Shown piece by piece: positions 1 through 12,652 of a stretch of DNA of 64,000 nucleotides. This stretch comes from Drosophila miranda (Eukaryota; Arthropoda; Insecta; Diptera; Drosophilidae): positions 20,522,001 to 20,586,000 of the forward strand of contig NC_046675.1 in the NCBI RefSeq assembly GCF_003369915.1, read 5' to 3'. The position numbers and the translations under genes were made by a program. A model generated the notes under the pieces. The model was given only the letters and a program-made list of their open reading frames with translations. It did not search any database and was not told where the DNA came from. The first letter of the stretch is position 1. The number at the start of each line of letters is the position of its first letter.

Positions 1-3000
1 TAAAAAACTATCCAACACCAACACCAACAATACACACACAGCAAATGAAAACACAGATGCAAAACATCCATGGTTGAAGCATTTCATTCTTGTATACATA
101 CTCGTACTCGTACTCGTAAGATCCATCGGTGATCTTCGATCGATCATTCAGCAAGCAACTAGAATTTATTTGCAGTACAATTCATTTCCCCGATTACAGT
201 TAAAGCAAACAACGAAATTGTGTACACATAAAATTGATAGAGGATAAAGCATTAGATAAAGCACAGGGAAGCCCTTGGCGAAAAATGGTCGTTGGAAACT
301 ACCAGTAGTTGAAGGAGGATGTAATGCCCTTTCTGAAGAGATACCTTCAACGCGTATAGCATGCACTTGCCACTGACTTCGCCAAGGGCATTCGATCGAA
401 CCACAAACGTGTTTCATTTTAGCCAAAAACAATTTTTAAGGCCACCACACACTTAGCACTAACAGTAATCATAATTAGTTAAACGAGAAATAGTTATTAA
501 ACGAAATATATTAAACCAAGCGAATGAGAAACAAAAAAAAACTTATGGTGTAATCAAGAAATTGACGTATTTGATATATATGCGGCTTGACCCTGAGATT
601 CAAAAAACATAAAATCGTATGTCTTCCAATCAAAGGTCGTCTTTTGTAGCAAACACAACAAGAATCAAAGTCTGCGTATTGCTAAAGAAAAACCAAAAAC
701 CAACAGCAGTCAGAACAACTCAGAAAAATTGGAAGCCGCTGTGGAGCTGGTAGGATAATGCAGAAATGCGGATCAAAAAGAAGAAAATGAACACACAAAC
801 ACAACTGTACCATCCACCCACACATTAACACGCTTACACAGATACAGCAACACTCACATGCCACTGCACTGCAAATTCATGTATGCCCATAACATTTGCA
901 TACCTTTAGGGGTCAGCAGCCTATAGGGGTCGAAGCATATAACACTTTAGGCCACTGTGACTCTCACCTTCTCTCGCCCTATGATACACTCTTCAGTTAC
1001 CCAGCAACTAATCAAGTACCTGACAATAGATGAATTACACCTTTTCTAGAATTCTCCATCAGCTTCATCAACTTCTCCTCCCTAGAACCAGGCTAAAACC
1101 GAAGCTCGTCTTGTACATACAAATGACAAATCTTTCATCCGATTTGGCTAGCCAATTTGCGTAAAGAAACAACAAAAGCATACATATAAATTAATTATAT
1201 TAAAAACGGTTTCAACAACAGCAAAAAAAAACAAAAACTAAAACAAATTTCGACACTCACACAGATACAAGTACTAACAGGCACACACTCAAGTCCGAGC
1301 AGCAATAGGCACCTCATGCCCCTACCGTCAGCACGATTAATGACAGCAAATGCAATTAAACGAATTTGAAATGTTTTTCCTGTATGATCGAGCAGTGACA
1401 CACGACTTTTGTAAAATATTTCTGAACAAAAAACAGACATAGGAATACGTAAGCCCTATTTGAGGACCTCTCATTCCCAGCATCTAGTTCCAGCAGTAGA
1501 GTTTTTCGATGAATTTTCAAAAACTTCACAGTTTTGCAAGCAGCACCAGACACACCAAACACAGATACACATCCACTCAACCACACACACCGCACAGACA
1601 CACACACATAGAGCCAACACCCAACAATCAAAGTACTCAAGTAGCTAATGTTCGTATTTATGCATCTGTGTGAATGGCATTTGCATGTGCGTGTGTGTGC
1701 GATCGAGCAGGCAGGAAACGGAAATCAAATGTATAAATTCATAAACTGTAAGCCACTCGAGTATATTAACGACAAACAACAACTATATACATATACGCGT
1801 ACGTACGAGTATATAGTATATATACGGGTATTTATATAGACATAGATACTATACATATACACGGGTATGTATATTTTTTGTATTAACTGCTAGGTGCCGC
1901 TAGATGTAAGCGCTTCCGTTGCAACTTTTTGTGTATTGTACATTTTTCTTTCGATTCGTTCAAGTGCAAAAGAAACGTAAAAACAAAAACCAAAAAAAAA
2001 AAAAACAATTTTAGCATCAAGATTTTTAACTTATAAAAAGCAAACAAAAAGGTAAATCTTAAAAAATCTTGCAACTCACTGGGGAAAACAACACCACAAC
2101 AATTAAATGTAAAAGATAAAAGATACGACTTAAATGCCCAAAGGCAGGTCAGGAAGCATATGTAACTAACTAATATTTGCTCAGACAAAAAGGAATAGCA
2201 AAAAAAAAAAAACCAAAACAAAAATATATAAATAATAAATATGCATACATATACGCAGTAAATGAAGCCGGTAAATAAAATCTAGATATATACGAGTAGA
2301 TATGTGGAATCGACTTTTAGTTAGGCGTGCCGAGCGCTCACTAAAACTCTACACCAGAATCAGTCTTAGCTAAATTGAAAATTTAGTTCAAGGAAACACA
2401 TAACGTAAGTAGGCTAAGGTGCGAATGATACGACGACGAGATGTGTGTAAAATACTTGCAACTAAACTAATACTAAAACTAAAACTAAACCAATGTTAGA
2501 ACTAAATTAGATTAAGCTAACTTCGAAACACTGCAAATCCTTGCAAGAACAGCAAAAGCAACAGCAACAGCAAACTGAACCCGAATGGTTAAAGAAACAT
2601 TTGCGCATCAGTATTTCAAATAAATGTGTCAAACAAATTAAATTAAATTAAATCTAAAAAGAAAAACGTTGCATTTACATTTCACATAAACAAAGGAATA
2701 CCTAACAATACATGCATAAATATGAATACGAGTATATACATACTATATATATATATTAAATATATATTCGAAACTCTCTTGAACAACAAAAAACAACAAC
2801 ATACATATTACATACAAACAAAAAACCCAACTACAACAATTACACACACGCGCAGACATTGAGAATTCAAATACTAAATGAAAAACTTGATCAAAATTAA
2901 CAAGCAAACAAAAAAAAATCCAACAAAAACTTATTAACAAAAAATGCTAGAATAAAATATGTTAACACAAACAATTTAAAAAAGGGAAATGAAAAGAACG

Positions 3001-3605
3001 AACGCATTCAAAACTTAAATGTAAGACACTAAATAAAACAAATAAAACCTATGCTAAATGCAAGAACAAATGGAAATAATAGCAACAATTGCGAATGAAT
3101 AACACTAAAATTGAAAACAATTTAAAAAACGACAACAAAACATAAAAAAGAAAACAATTAATATATAAATAAATGTTACGCGTTATTAAATAAAGAAGAA
3201 TGAAATAATTTGTTTTAAAAAAATCTCAACAGCCTTTTCAATATGGAGACGGGCAAAAATGGGAAGGGAAAAGAGAACTGATAGTGAAAGTATTAGAAAC
3301 TTATCAGTCAAAATCTTGGGCTATATTTCACGATATCTTGGGAGAGGTATAACCTGATTCCATAATTTTGTTTAGTGACGCAGAGAAGTAACCATAAACT
3401 ATAGATTTATTTGAGATAAAGACACTCCAGCCAAATGGTAGAAATCGAAGCTTAATTCGATTAATAAGGGACAAACCACAGAGTGAAATGAATCGAAATC
3501 ATATCCCTGAATCATTTCTGGTAGTATTTGTTCCATTGATATTTCAGTCAAAAGCTATCTTTTATTTTCTCAGTCCAATAGCGCGTATCTTTGCTTACAA
3601 CAAAT
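1..3605. other. A-rich non-coding stretch, probably a long 3' UTR from a plus-strand gene to the left
   Basis: No open frame here looks like a protein. The plus strand is strongly A-rich, with many short A runs, a CAG/CAA-type run near 2545-2577 and several AATAAA-like signals, including one near 3186. This composition matches the tract after the RGG-protein gene at 53.4 kb, which suggests a long 3' UTR of a plus-strand gene outside the window. The stretch from 3230 to 3605 shows nothing recognisable apart from a likely poly(A) signal of the minus-strand gene that ends at 3606. Confidence 0.45.
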
Positions 3606-4455
3606 TCACATAAAATTAAAGGCACTCAACTTGGTTGTAGTGGCGGCCATGTACTTGCCCAAAGCCAGAGCCAGAAGGGAAAATTGGCACCCCGGATAGA
3701 TTTCGTGGCACTCCTTCGAAGATCGTTTGGAGCGGCGGTAGATGCGATCATACTGGTGATGGGCCTGGGGCTCTTGGGCTGCCACTGGCGTCGAGGGCAG
3801 GCTAAAGACAGTGCGTACCAGCTCCTGGAGCATGTTGCCCCGCTGTTCCTGGGGCAACATGAATCTGGCACTCTCGCAGAGAGCTCTGGCCACACAGGAG
3901 TGCCCATTAAAGCCCATGCTGAATGAAGAGTATTACCAAATGAGATCCATGAACTACACGGCATACTCACTTATTGAAGATGGACTGTACTTCGTCGTAG
4001 AAGGCGCGTCGCGAGCGACGCTTGATAACGTCCTTCGCCAGGGTTGCGTTCAGGCCATGGGCATGCTGGATCACCCATTCACGATTGGGTAGATCGTAGG
4101 CGACGCCCCAGTTGACCGCCCAGCTGAGAAAGTCCACGTCGGGGTTGCCAATCATGCCGATCGTCATGCAAATGGCCGCCTGAAAACACAAAAGAAGATT
4201 AGTAAGCCGTCGGAGGTCCTTGACACCCGCACACACTCACACCGAAACCGATGAACCATCCGGAAATGCCAAATAGCGTTTGTGTCGGCGCAGAACTTTG
4301 GCCTCCACCTGCGTGGCATTTGCACCTGTCAGAGCCAGTGATTGATCCAGATTCTTTGTTTGGGCCTCCGCCTGTACTCGCACTCGCACCTGCCCCAGTG
4401 CCAGGAGATATAATACAAGCATATTGAAGTGGTGAGTCGTTGAGAGGCGCCTCAT
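3606..4455 (-). CDS. DM4/12 family secreted protein A
   Basis: Three exons (4455-4243, 4179-3971, 3918-3606) give 244 aa. The ATG opens a signal peptide (about residues 1-29). A furin-like site RRHKR ends at residue 60 and is followed by YLAFPDGSS, the family start motif. The middle exon carries the subgroup motif VNWGVAYDLPN and ends in a second basic site, RRSRR (about 125-129), just before AFYDEV. The last exon holds the four-Cys domain: CVARALC, then CHEIYPGC. The junctions GTGAGT/CAG keep phase 2 into the Cys exon. Closest relatives in the window are genes C and D. The family's function is unknown; secretion and processing are inferred from the motifs. The intron-1 donor (GTGTGA) was chosen by alignment with gene D. 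Confidence 0.85.
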
Positions 4456-5344
4456 TTTGTCGGCACCGCGTTCCGTTTGAAACTAAACTCATTGACCGAT
4501 TCAAATTGGTTTCGTGGGGCAGTGTGCTCCCCGTTATCGGCTTATTAGCTGAAGTACCATGTTGATGGCCCTGATTAGCGGGTGTCTGCCAACTCTCTCT
4601 CACACAGGGGACTGCTCTTAACAGGTTTTCCCATTCACACTGCCCTTCCGCTTACCCTCTGGGGACGGGGACGGCGTTCACTGTTCTCCTGCTGTCAATA
4701 CGGCATGCACTGATTGCAGTAGCATGTAAATTTTACATATGTCAACAGCGGGAAATTCTCTTGTTTTGTTTCCATTTCCAGTCCAATTGTCAGCGTTGTA
4801 AAGTCAAAAGCAAATAATACAAATTATGAAATATAAAGCACGGGAATCCAGAGAGCAATGCGCATGAAGGGAACTGCACTTCCAGTTCGACCAATCAGTT
4901 GTGGAAGCCCCTGCTGATTTTAATCTACGAGTCGGTAGCATTTGTAGTAAAGAACCCTTCAAGAATCTTAAAACAGAAAAAAAAGAGTTCTTTAACCATA
5001 CTTGTCGTATAAAATATATTTTATTTTCCATAGAACACATATCCAATCCATTCTGCATGGTAGGGCACAAAAATTGGTCGAAAATAGTGTCAATAAAAAT
5101 GTCACTTCTGGGTATTTACTTAATTTCGATTCCACTTTTTGGCCTGACACGCAATAAAATATAATTTTTTCTGTCCTTTGCCAACTTTATTTAGCTTCTA
5201 TGTGAGAGAATATCGATTTTAATAAAATTACAATTTCTTATAACCCATGAACTGGAGTCCTGTTGCCCTGAGAGCTATGCGATTCATCCGCATCCAATAA
5301 ATTCATTTATATTTTTGGTTTGCCTTATTCCGATTTTTATTTAA
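4456..5344. other. Intergenic spacer between DM4/12 genes A and B
   Basis: This stretch holds the presumed promoter of gene A and the 3' flank of gene B. A minus-strand AATAAA lies at 5336-5341, four bases past the stop of gene B. No coding or RNA gene was seen; the open frames here are short and lack family motifs. Confidence 0.5.
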
Positions 5345-6436
5345 TCAATGGTCATTTTTCTCGCGAAATGGTTCCGTTAAGAGCAGCAAAAAACTTTGAC
5401 GACAGTGTGGACCATACAGACTGGCGCATTCGTGAAGCGAGTGTCCGGCGGTGAAAGCCTCCCTATATTTCGGTTTATGGGCAATCTCCGGATGTACGTA
5501 GCGCAGCATTATGCGGAATATATCGTGGAAGAGCGTCAGGCCCGGGGGAGCCAGCAGAAGACGGGCCTCGCACAGCGTCCGCATGATGCAGTAATTTGGC
5601 TGGTAATTATACCTGCCAAAAGGAGGAAAGAAAGTCAGTTAGGGGGAGAGTGGAGAGGTTCGATATAGCCCGCTTACATGGTGGACAACAGAGTGACCAT
5701 GTCGAAGAGCATTCCATGCGGACTCTGACTCTCGTTCACCACATGGGCGCCATTTCTCTGGAGTTCGCGTCGCAAGCGTCTGGACATGGCCGATGGCCGG
5801 CAGTAGAAGGTGCCATACACATCCTTGACCAGATGCGAGGCCGGGCAGCCGGCCTGCACTTGATGGGTAAAGGACTTGCGCCGGTTCTCTATGGGAATGC
5901 CTTGCGGATAGGCAAAGTAGAAAGACTGTATGGGATCCGACGGACTAAGGGGCACCACAACAGTTTGCGGTTGCAAAGCAAATTCTGTTGAGGGTGGTGG
6001 TGGAGGTGGAGGAGGAGGAGGTGGCGGCGGTAGTGGTGGTGCTGGTTTTACTTTTGGTTTCCCCACCCGACGCGGTATCCAATCCTCAATTGCCGCAGGT
6101 AGCTCGTAGATACTCGTAGCCTCTGCCAACCAAATCAGTCCTTTGGGTATTGTCTCTAGAATGGCCTTGGCACAATTGGCTGTAATCTTTAAGCCAAAGA
6201 TACGCATATAAATAAATAATTTATTATTTTAAAAGCTAAACCATTTATCTTACCGTTAAAGACGAGCCCAGCTCAAAGGTGAGCCAACGTTTCTGGCGGT
6301 GCAAGATATGGGTCTTCTCATGCATGTAGGTGAAGCCTTTGCTGGACGTAGCATTGGAGCTGGGCTGGGACTCCGCGCAGACCAGAGCCAGCAGAAAGCC
6401 GGCGAGGACCAATCTCAACCAATTTCGATTTTCCAT
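5345..6436 (-). CDS. DM4/12 family secreted protein B, with a polyproline tract
   Basis: Three exons (6436-6254, 6186-5678, 5612-5345) give 319 aa. The chosen ATG begins a clear signal peptide (MENRNWLRLVLAGFLLALVC). A furin-like RQKR at 47-50 precedes WLTFELGSS, a variant of the usual F-P-x-G-S. Exon 2 contains a run of about 16 residues that is nearly all proline near residue 110-125, two extra cysteines, and a second basic site RRLRR before ELQRNG. The last exon has the four-Cys domain: CIMRTLC and CASLYGPHC. Intron phases (0, then 2) match the family. It is divergent from gene C, with 284 bp between start codons. The intron-1 acceptor is weak and was fixed by phase. Confidence 0.8.
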
Positions 6437-6720
6437 AGCGAACCCAGCGATGCCTACCGAAGAACTAAAGAAACGGACATCCACCGGATCGACGCTAAAC
6501 TCCAGAATGGAACAGTGGCCGGTTCGCGTGGCTGTTCAATTTGTTACGGAATCATGGCTTGACCGCAATGCCAGCCACTGTTTGGCTAAGACATTAGTTG
6601 GGCCCGCGACGCGGAATGGGGTCAGCTGGCCAAGTTATAATTAAATTAACAACTTGGCATTTTGATAGAACGATAAAACAAAGAAAAGCAGAAAAAATCA
6701 GCGGATGGCCGTCGAAATCC

Positions 6721-7342
6721 ATGGCCAAAAACTTCAAATCAGTTGGAAAAATGTCTACAACTTGGCCGAAGCTACTGCTCACAGCATTTTTCTTGGTCCG
6801 ATGCCAAAGTCAGTCCAAGAACGATGTTCTGCATGTTTTTGCCCCGCCGCTGGTATCGACAACAAGTCACGATGCCGGCAAAGTCAACAATGTCACGCTG
6901 ACTCCGCCAGGACTCATCACCCAAGGACGGGAGCTGGAACAAGAGCTAGAGCTGGAGCTGGGACAGGACCCACTGACACCACATGCTGCTTTATCGTCAC
7001 AGCGCAAACTCTCGAGAGGCAAACGCTTTGTGGCCTTTCCCGTGGGTTCATCAGCATCGGTGAGTCCCCTGGCTGAAGCTTTGGAGTCCGACATTAAATC
7101 AAATATGTATTTCCGACAACATTTAGGCCGCTGTCTGTCTCACCACCGGTGTTATCGGCAACCCCAACTTACTATATCTCAGTCTGGGCATCAATTGGGG
7201 CGTTGCCTACGACCTGCCCAATGTCACATGGGTCCTGCAGAATGCCCATGGCTGGACCACAAAGAAATCGGCCAAAGCGCAAATCAAACGCAGACACCGA
7301 CGTGAGCTCTACAGTCGACTGGAGACAATGATAGACAGGTGA
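6721..7342 (+). CDS. DM4/12 family protein C, amino-terminal half only; terminal Cys exons not found nearby
   Basis: Exon 1 (6721-7059) encodes a signal peptide (a second in-frame ATG at 6751 is equally good), a pro-region and RGKR (99-102) followed by FVAFPVGSS. Exon 2 (7127-7338, 212 nt, the same length as in gene D) encodes IGNPNLLYLSLGINWGVAYD and the second basic site RRHRR before ELYSRLE. A strong donor GTGAGT follows at 7339. Read without splicing, the frame stops at 7340-7342, giving 184 aa. No exon with the four-Cys domain is visible before gene D begins. Exon 2 ends in phase 2, the same as gene D exon 2, so it could splice to D's exon at 10816. Alternatives are a recent loss of the 3' half, or a pseudogene that still keeps its frame. 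Confidence 0.65.
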
Positions 7343-10062
7343 GTGTGGGTCATCAGCTCTAGCTCTGGTCATTCATGAGATTTGAGGGAAATTATCTCAA
7401 GTTCTTGTGTGTGAAAATTGTCAGCAAATTTTGTTCTCAGATTTCGTTCTTGAATGTTTGGACTGGCTTTTAAGAGCTCTCTTCTGGCTTTTGTATACAA
7501 TTTTAAGCTCAAGAGACAGTCAAAAAAATCGGGTACCATCGAAATCTTTGGGCGTTTTACTACTATTTATACTGTCTTTGGTATAAGTAATCTCAAGGCG
7601 AGATACAAGTGAATAAATTAGTCATCAAGCCTTCAGTTTTTTCTTTATAATATCCTTTCTTATTTAGATCTACATTATTATAAAACGGAAAATTATTTGG
7701 ATATATGCTATTCCTGCACACCCAAGTATATACTTCATTATTCAATCATTGATTAAATACTTATTTAATTAAAAAAATACTATCATTTGTTAACTACAGC
7801 TTTGCCAGAATATGGAATGAATCATTCGATTTTATAGACCTAGAAATATAAAGCATTAAGTAAAGTTATTTTACTACATCCAACTGTCTTATATTTCCGA
7901 AACGAAATGTACATATGTACACGGGCAATCGTACATACATATGTATGTACACAGATGTATGGGCATGTACCCGTACCCCCACCCATATGTGGATACTTTA
8001 CATGCTTCAAGTAGCAGACCCCCAGCCCCCCTTATGTTCCACTCACCGACTGCCTCTTTGGGGGAGTGTCTGTGCCAAAATCAGCCAAGCCACTTGGCTT
8101 ATCACGCACAGTGCGACCAAGAAAACTTCGCACCCGAAGTGGTCGTTGTCCCTACCCGTCTGCTGTCCTGCTCCACCCTGTGCCGGAGAGGGAGAGGGGG
8201 TGCGTGCTCTTGGCATAATAATAAAATGTTGGTATTTTATATTAGCATTTAAATTGGCTTTTTGTATGCTTCGGAAATAGTTTAATATCCGTAGGGCGAG
8301 GACTATCAGAGTCAGAGTCTGTCTTGCTGCGGTTCGGCAACTTTAACTTTCAGGCCAATGCTCGAAAAATGCATAACAAATTAGGCCATAATTGGGGAGA
8401 GGAGAGCTATGTTGCGGGCCATGTTAAACTATCTGCAATCTGTAAAATGTCTTATCAACAAGCGGCACAGCAAACTCAACCACACACCCATTTCACCCGC
8501 ACAACCACATATCCGCTCTCACAGATACAGTGACAGTGACAGGCATTGTCATGGTAATCAAAGGACTTGAGCCTTGTTCGAATTTAAGCGTCAATTTCAG
8601 AGCCCTGCTAAGCTTCAAGTGGTCGTCAAAAAGTTACCATATTTGCCTTTGCTTTTGCCTTTGCCTTTGACTTGTCTTGCCCTGCCTTGCCTCTGCCCCA
8701 ACTTTGTCCTTCGTTCCCATCTTCATATGTGTACGCATCCTCATCCATATTCTCATCCGCATTCTCATCCGGCTTTGGTTTTGACCTTAACACGGCTCCC
8801 ATCGCCTTGATTCACGTGTCGAGGATTTTCGGTGTCTTGGGTTCCGTCTTGTGTTTCATGATTGTTTTCCCTCGATTGGTTTCGCTTTTCGATTGTCTGC
8901 TTTGCTTAGCGTCGTCCCACAATTGATGCCTGATGCCATGCCATTTTCCCACTGACTTTTCGCTCTTTCCCTCTGCCCTGACGAGCGCTTTTCCCTCTAA
9001 TGGGTCAGCTAAGCGGGGCCTGGCCTCAATTGCCTCTATCCGATGTGTATATACACACCATACCCGTACACATGAGTGGGAGTGTGTAGGATATGTGTAT
9101 TGGATGTATGCCCTATGGGGTTAATGAAGTTGTTTGTTTGTTCACCCCGACCGCAACATTGAAGTTGACAGTCGCACAGCCGCAATGCCACAACTCGCTG
9201 GGGAAGGGTAAAAAGTTTTTGCCAGGCTATGAATGGAATCTCCTTAGGAAATTAAACAGCGTACTTATGCTGTTACACACATAAACATATACTACACTGA
9301 GAAATGAATATACCAATAAGAAGCAAGTTTGCGAAAGAATTCCATGAAACATAACTGATATCGTAAAAATATAGCTCATACTGCATTTTTTCATTGCTAA
9401 TTCTATAAAAACATAGTCATTAAACTAAGTATACGTTCTTCCCCGAAGATCTGTGATCAATTTTATGAGTAATATACTTTCCTGGTGCCAGTCGTGCCAT
9501 CACTTACTCGTATGCATTTGGGAGTGCCTTAGTGCATAAGAGAATCGGTTTATTATGAGGCCATGGCAATCTCATAAAGACTGTTGGCAGTTCAGTTAGC
9601 AAATATGAACGGCAAAGTAGGAGCCAACTCAATTCCCTGCCACGGCCATCGATCTTTGTCATCGCCGTGGCACAGGCAGTTCGACCTTTTGCATGGCATC
9701 GACAGGTTCAGGTGCAGGCAATTCAATTAAGGTGCAGCACATGCCTGGGCTCGGGCCTGGGGCTTTCCTTCCTGCCCAAACAACAGGGCCTTCGCCTTCA
9801 CACCCGCTGTATGGCTGTGTGGCTGTGTTTATTGTAAACGTGACTGCTGCAAGTGTGTGCAAGAGCATTCTAAACGTTAACTGACAATTGACACATTTGC
9901 ACTTTGCCAATTTTACTTCCACTGGCAGAGCCAGAGCCAGAGCCAGAGCGCCGCTTCTCCCTGTCAGGTCTGTCTCGGGCCCATCCATTGTCTCGGCTTG
10001 AGTGCAGTTTTCAGTCGCTTTTCGAGCTGCAAGGCAAACGGCACGTGCTACGTAGCTTTGTC
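7343..10062. other. 2.7 kb without a confident gene between C and D
   Basis: I found no Cys-domain exon, RNA gene or transposon here. The stretch contains simple TTTGCC-type and TCTCATCCGCAT-type runs near 8640-8775 and a GAGCCA run near 9926-9950. If gene C uses the terminal exons of gene D, this would be intron. Confidence 0.45.
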
Positions 10063-11163
10063 ATGATTTACGCGCACTCCGCATTGTTTAATTATCGTTT
10101 AATTGTTGCAAAGTTTTTGATTTACGATTTAATTGCACCGACAAATGCAACGCCCTCGACTTCTGCTCTGGGTCTGAGTCTGGGTCCTTTTCTGGCTCCT
10201 GGCAATGTCACCCATGATTTATGGCCGCCGCCAACATTGATGACTATGATGGAACGTGCAACCGCCATGGCAGACAACCCGACTCCATCCTCTCAGCTGT
10301 TGCACCACCAACGCTGGCGACGAGCCCTCAGTCGTCCGAAGCGTTATCTCAGCTTTCCCGAGGGCTCCTCGTTTTCCGTATGTGTCATTCCCATCCATAT
10401 CCATCCATACATACCTATATCCATACGTACATGCACCCACCGACAACAGTTTGTTACTTTGCCCCTGGTCAGGTTGCTGTCTGCTTCACGGTGGGCATCA
10501 TCGGCAATCCCTACTATGCATACAACAGTTTCGGCATCAACTGGGGCGTGGCCTATGATTTGCCCAACACCACTTGGGTGTTGCAGCATTTGCACGGCTT
10601 CTCAACGCATCCCGTGGCACCGGCTGTGCTTCGACGACGCTCCCGGAGTATGATCTATCAGAAGATCGAGACAATTGTGGATAAGTATGGGAAACCTGCA
10701 TATATATGCTGTCTTTGTTTTACCTTTCGTTGTGGTGCATTTATAATTTTACTTTCATTCTTGTTTCCTCTTTATAATATAAATATTTCATATGTTTCGT
10801 TTTTCCATATTGTAGCATGGGTTACAATGGCCGTGATTGCGTCTTGCGTACCCTCTGCGAGAGTCGTCAGTACTTTCAGCGTACAAAGATGAACATGGTC
10901 GGTGAGATGCTACGCACGATATTCAGGTAATCTAAGCTGATACACCCCAAGACTCTGTCTAATAGAATTTGTTTTATAGCCTGCCGAAGCAGCGAATTTT
11001 TACACGGGAACTGCACGAGAACTCGGATATCGTTCACTATGATAAGGCATATCGCCAGGCCCACCTCGATGACTGCGCCGCCCAGTACGACTGTCACTTT
11101 TCTCTGCTAGAATTGGCCTTTGGCAAATACACGACGCCACCGAAAAATTATTATGCCCAATAA
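10063..11163 (+). CDS. DM4/12 family secreted protein D
   Basis: Four exons (10063-10377, 10473-10684, 10816-10926, 10980-11163) give 273 aa. The furin-like RPKR at 91-94 precedes YLSFPEGSSFS. Exon 2 encodes AVCFTVGIIGNPYY, FGINWGVAYDLPN and the basic stretch RRRSR before SMIYQKIE. Exon 3 (111 nt) starts MGYNGRDCVLRTLCES, and exon 4 carries CAAQYDC. The signal peptide is weak from this ATG, so an upstream exon may supply the true start. The stop codon overlaps an AATAAA signal (11159-11164), giving almost no 3' UTR. Gene C upstream is its closest paralogue in exon 2 and could share exons 3-4. Confidence 0.82.
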
Positions 11164-12652
11164 ATTGTGCGATACTTAAAAATGTTCCCCATCAAATTAT
11201 TCTTAAGTGTCCACTCCGGTTGGCCTCTGTCTGGGAGTGAGGGGACTGGCGCGCACTTGTTGAGCCCTGTTAAAAAATGGCACTTCATATATCTTTTCCT
11301 CAGCTGCAACTTGGCCTCACCTGCCATCCTCCATCTCCTTTGTCACAGCTGCTGGCTCTACCGGCGCCCCGGGAAAGGAATTGATGTTGTCTGTGAGACT
11401 GATGTGTGTGTCAGTCCTGCTGGCACATCCTGCTCCTCATCATTATCATCATTCCGGCTTCCTGACGGACTTTAATTGAAAAGAAATAAAAATACGTTTG
11501 GCAAACTTTGTTGGCTTTTTCCCTACCGAGCTGCCAAAAGTTTTATTCAATCAACAGACTTGGAAGATTTCTCAGCATTTGTGAGCCCGAGGCGGTGTGG
11601 GAAAATTTTAACGACTATTGCTCAAAGACTGCTGCATTTTGTGGCTTTTAGAAATATGGGTACGCATTAATCGTCCAATAGACGAAATCCGACTTTGAAA
11701 GATTGCATTTTAATGATGATGCTGCTGCTGCTTTATGAAAAATGAGTTTAGAGATTCTTGAAATACGAGTACAAGAGGAATTTGGTCAATGAAAATATGA
11801 GAATATTTTTGAGATAAATCTATTGTAATTTTGTGTGTCTAATGCTGTCCCAAAACTCATAAGCAAATTATTATTATATACAGAATAAATATAAACCGTT
11901 TTACCGCCATTATACAGCATTGGTTTTTTTTTATTTATAAATGAAAGATATCAATAAAATTATAGCCACAGGTTTTATTTTAAAATATTAAATTGAATTG
12001 AATAATTTATTGACCACTTAAAATAAAGCACAACCAAAAAGATATGTACATCCTTGTAGTTTTTGTCCACTCTTCTCAGCCTTTCGAGTGCTACAAAGAG
12101 TTCACACATTTTTCTATCAACCCCACCCCCTTAGCGCTGCTTTAGCCCCGTTTAAGTTGGTAAACGGGGAAATTGTGGACGTCAACAAGCGTCAGCACGA
12201 GCAGCAGCGATTCTAGAAAAAAATGGAGAAAAAGTGTTAACAAGTAAATGTCATGTCCAGAACTAGAATTCCAAATCAGAGCAAAACAGAAGTGGTATGA
12301 AGTGTGGAGACATAAATGAAGAAGACACGAGATGTCACCAGACCACACGGAGCAATAAATAAATAAGCAACGCCACCAATAAACACATAGAATACTTCAC
12401 GTTCTTTCCTCGTTTGTTTGTTTGTTTCAATGGTCACCTCCACCTTCTCCCCATGTGCCTGGTTCTTATACTGGTTTTTGTATTTTTGTCGGGCAGATTA
12501 AATACATCCGAGCTGATATCAGTAGCCTGAGGGAACTGGACAGAAGCGGGTCTCGAAGGCAGAACAAAAGGCAGAAAGCTCAGAGTTGAAATGTGAACAG
12601 CAATTACTAAAGCCAAAGTGAAGATATTTTAGAGAAATTCTGCCAGCGATCA
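11164..12652. other. Intergenic spacer between D and E
   Basis: AT-rich sequence with poly(T) and TTTATT runs around 11880-12010. No gene was recognised. The right end should contain the promoter of gene E. Confidence 0.45.
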
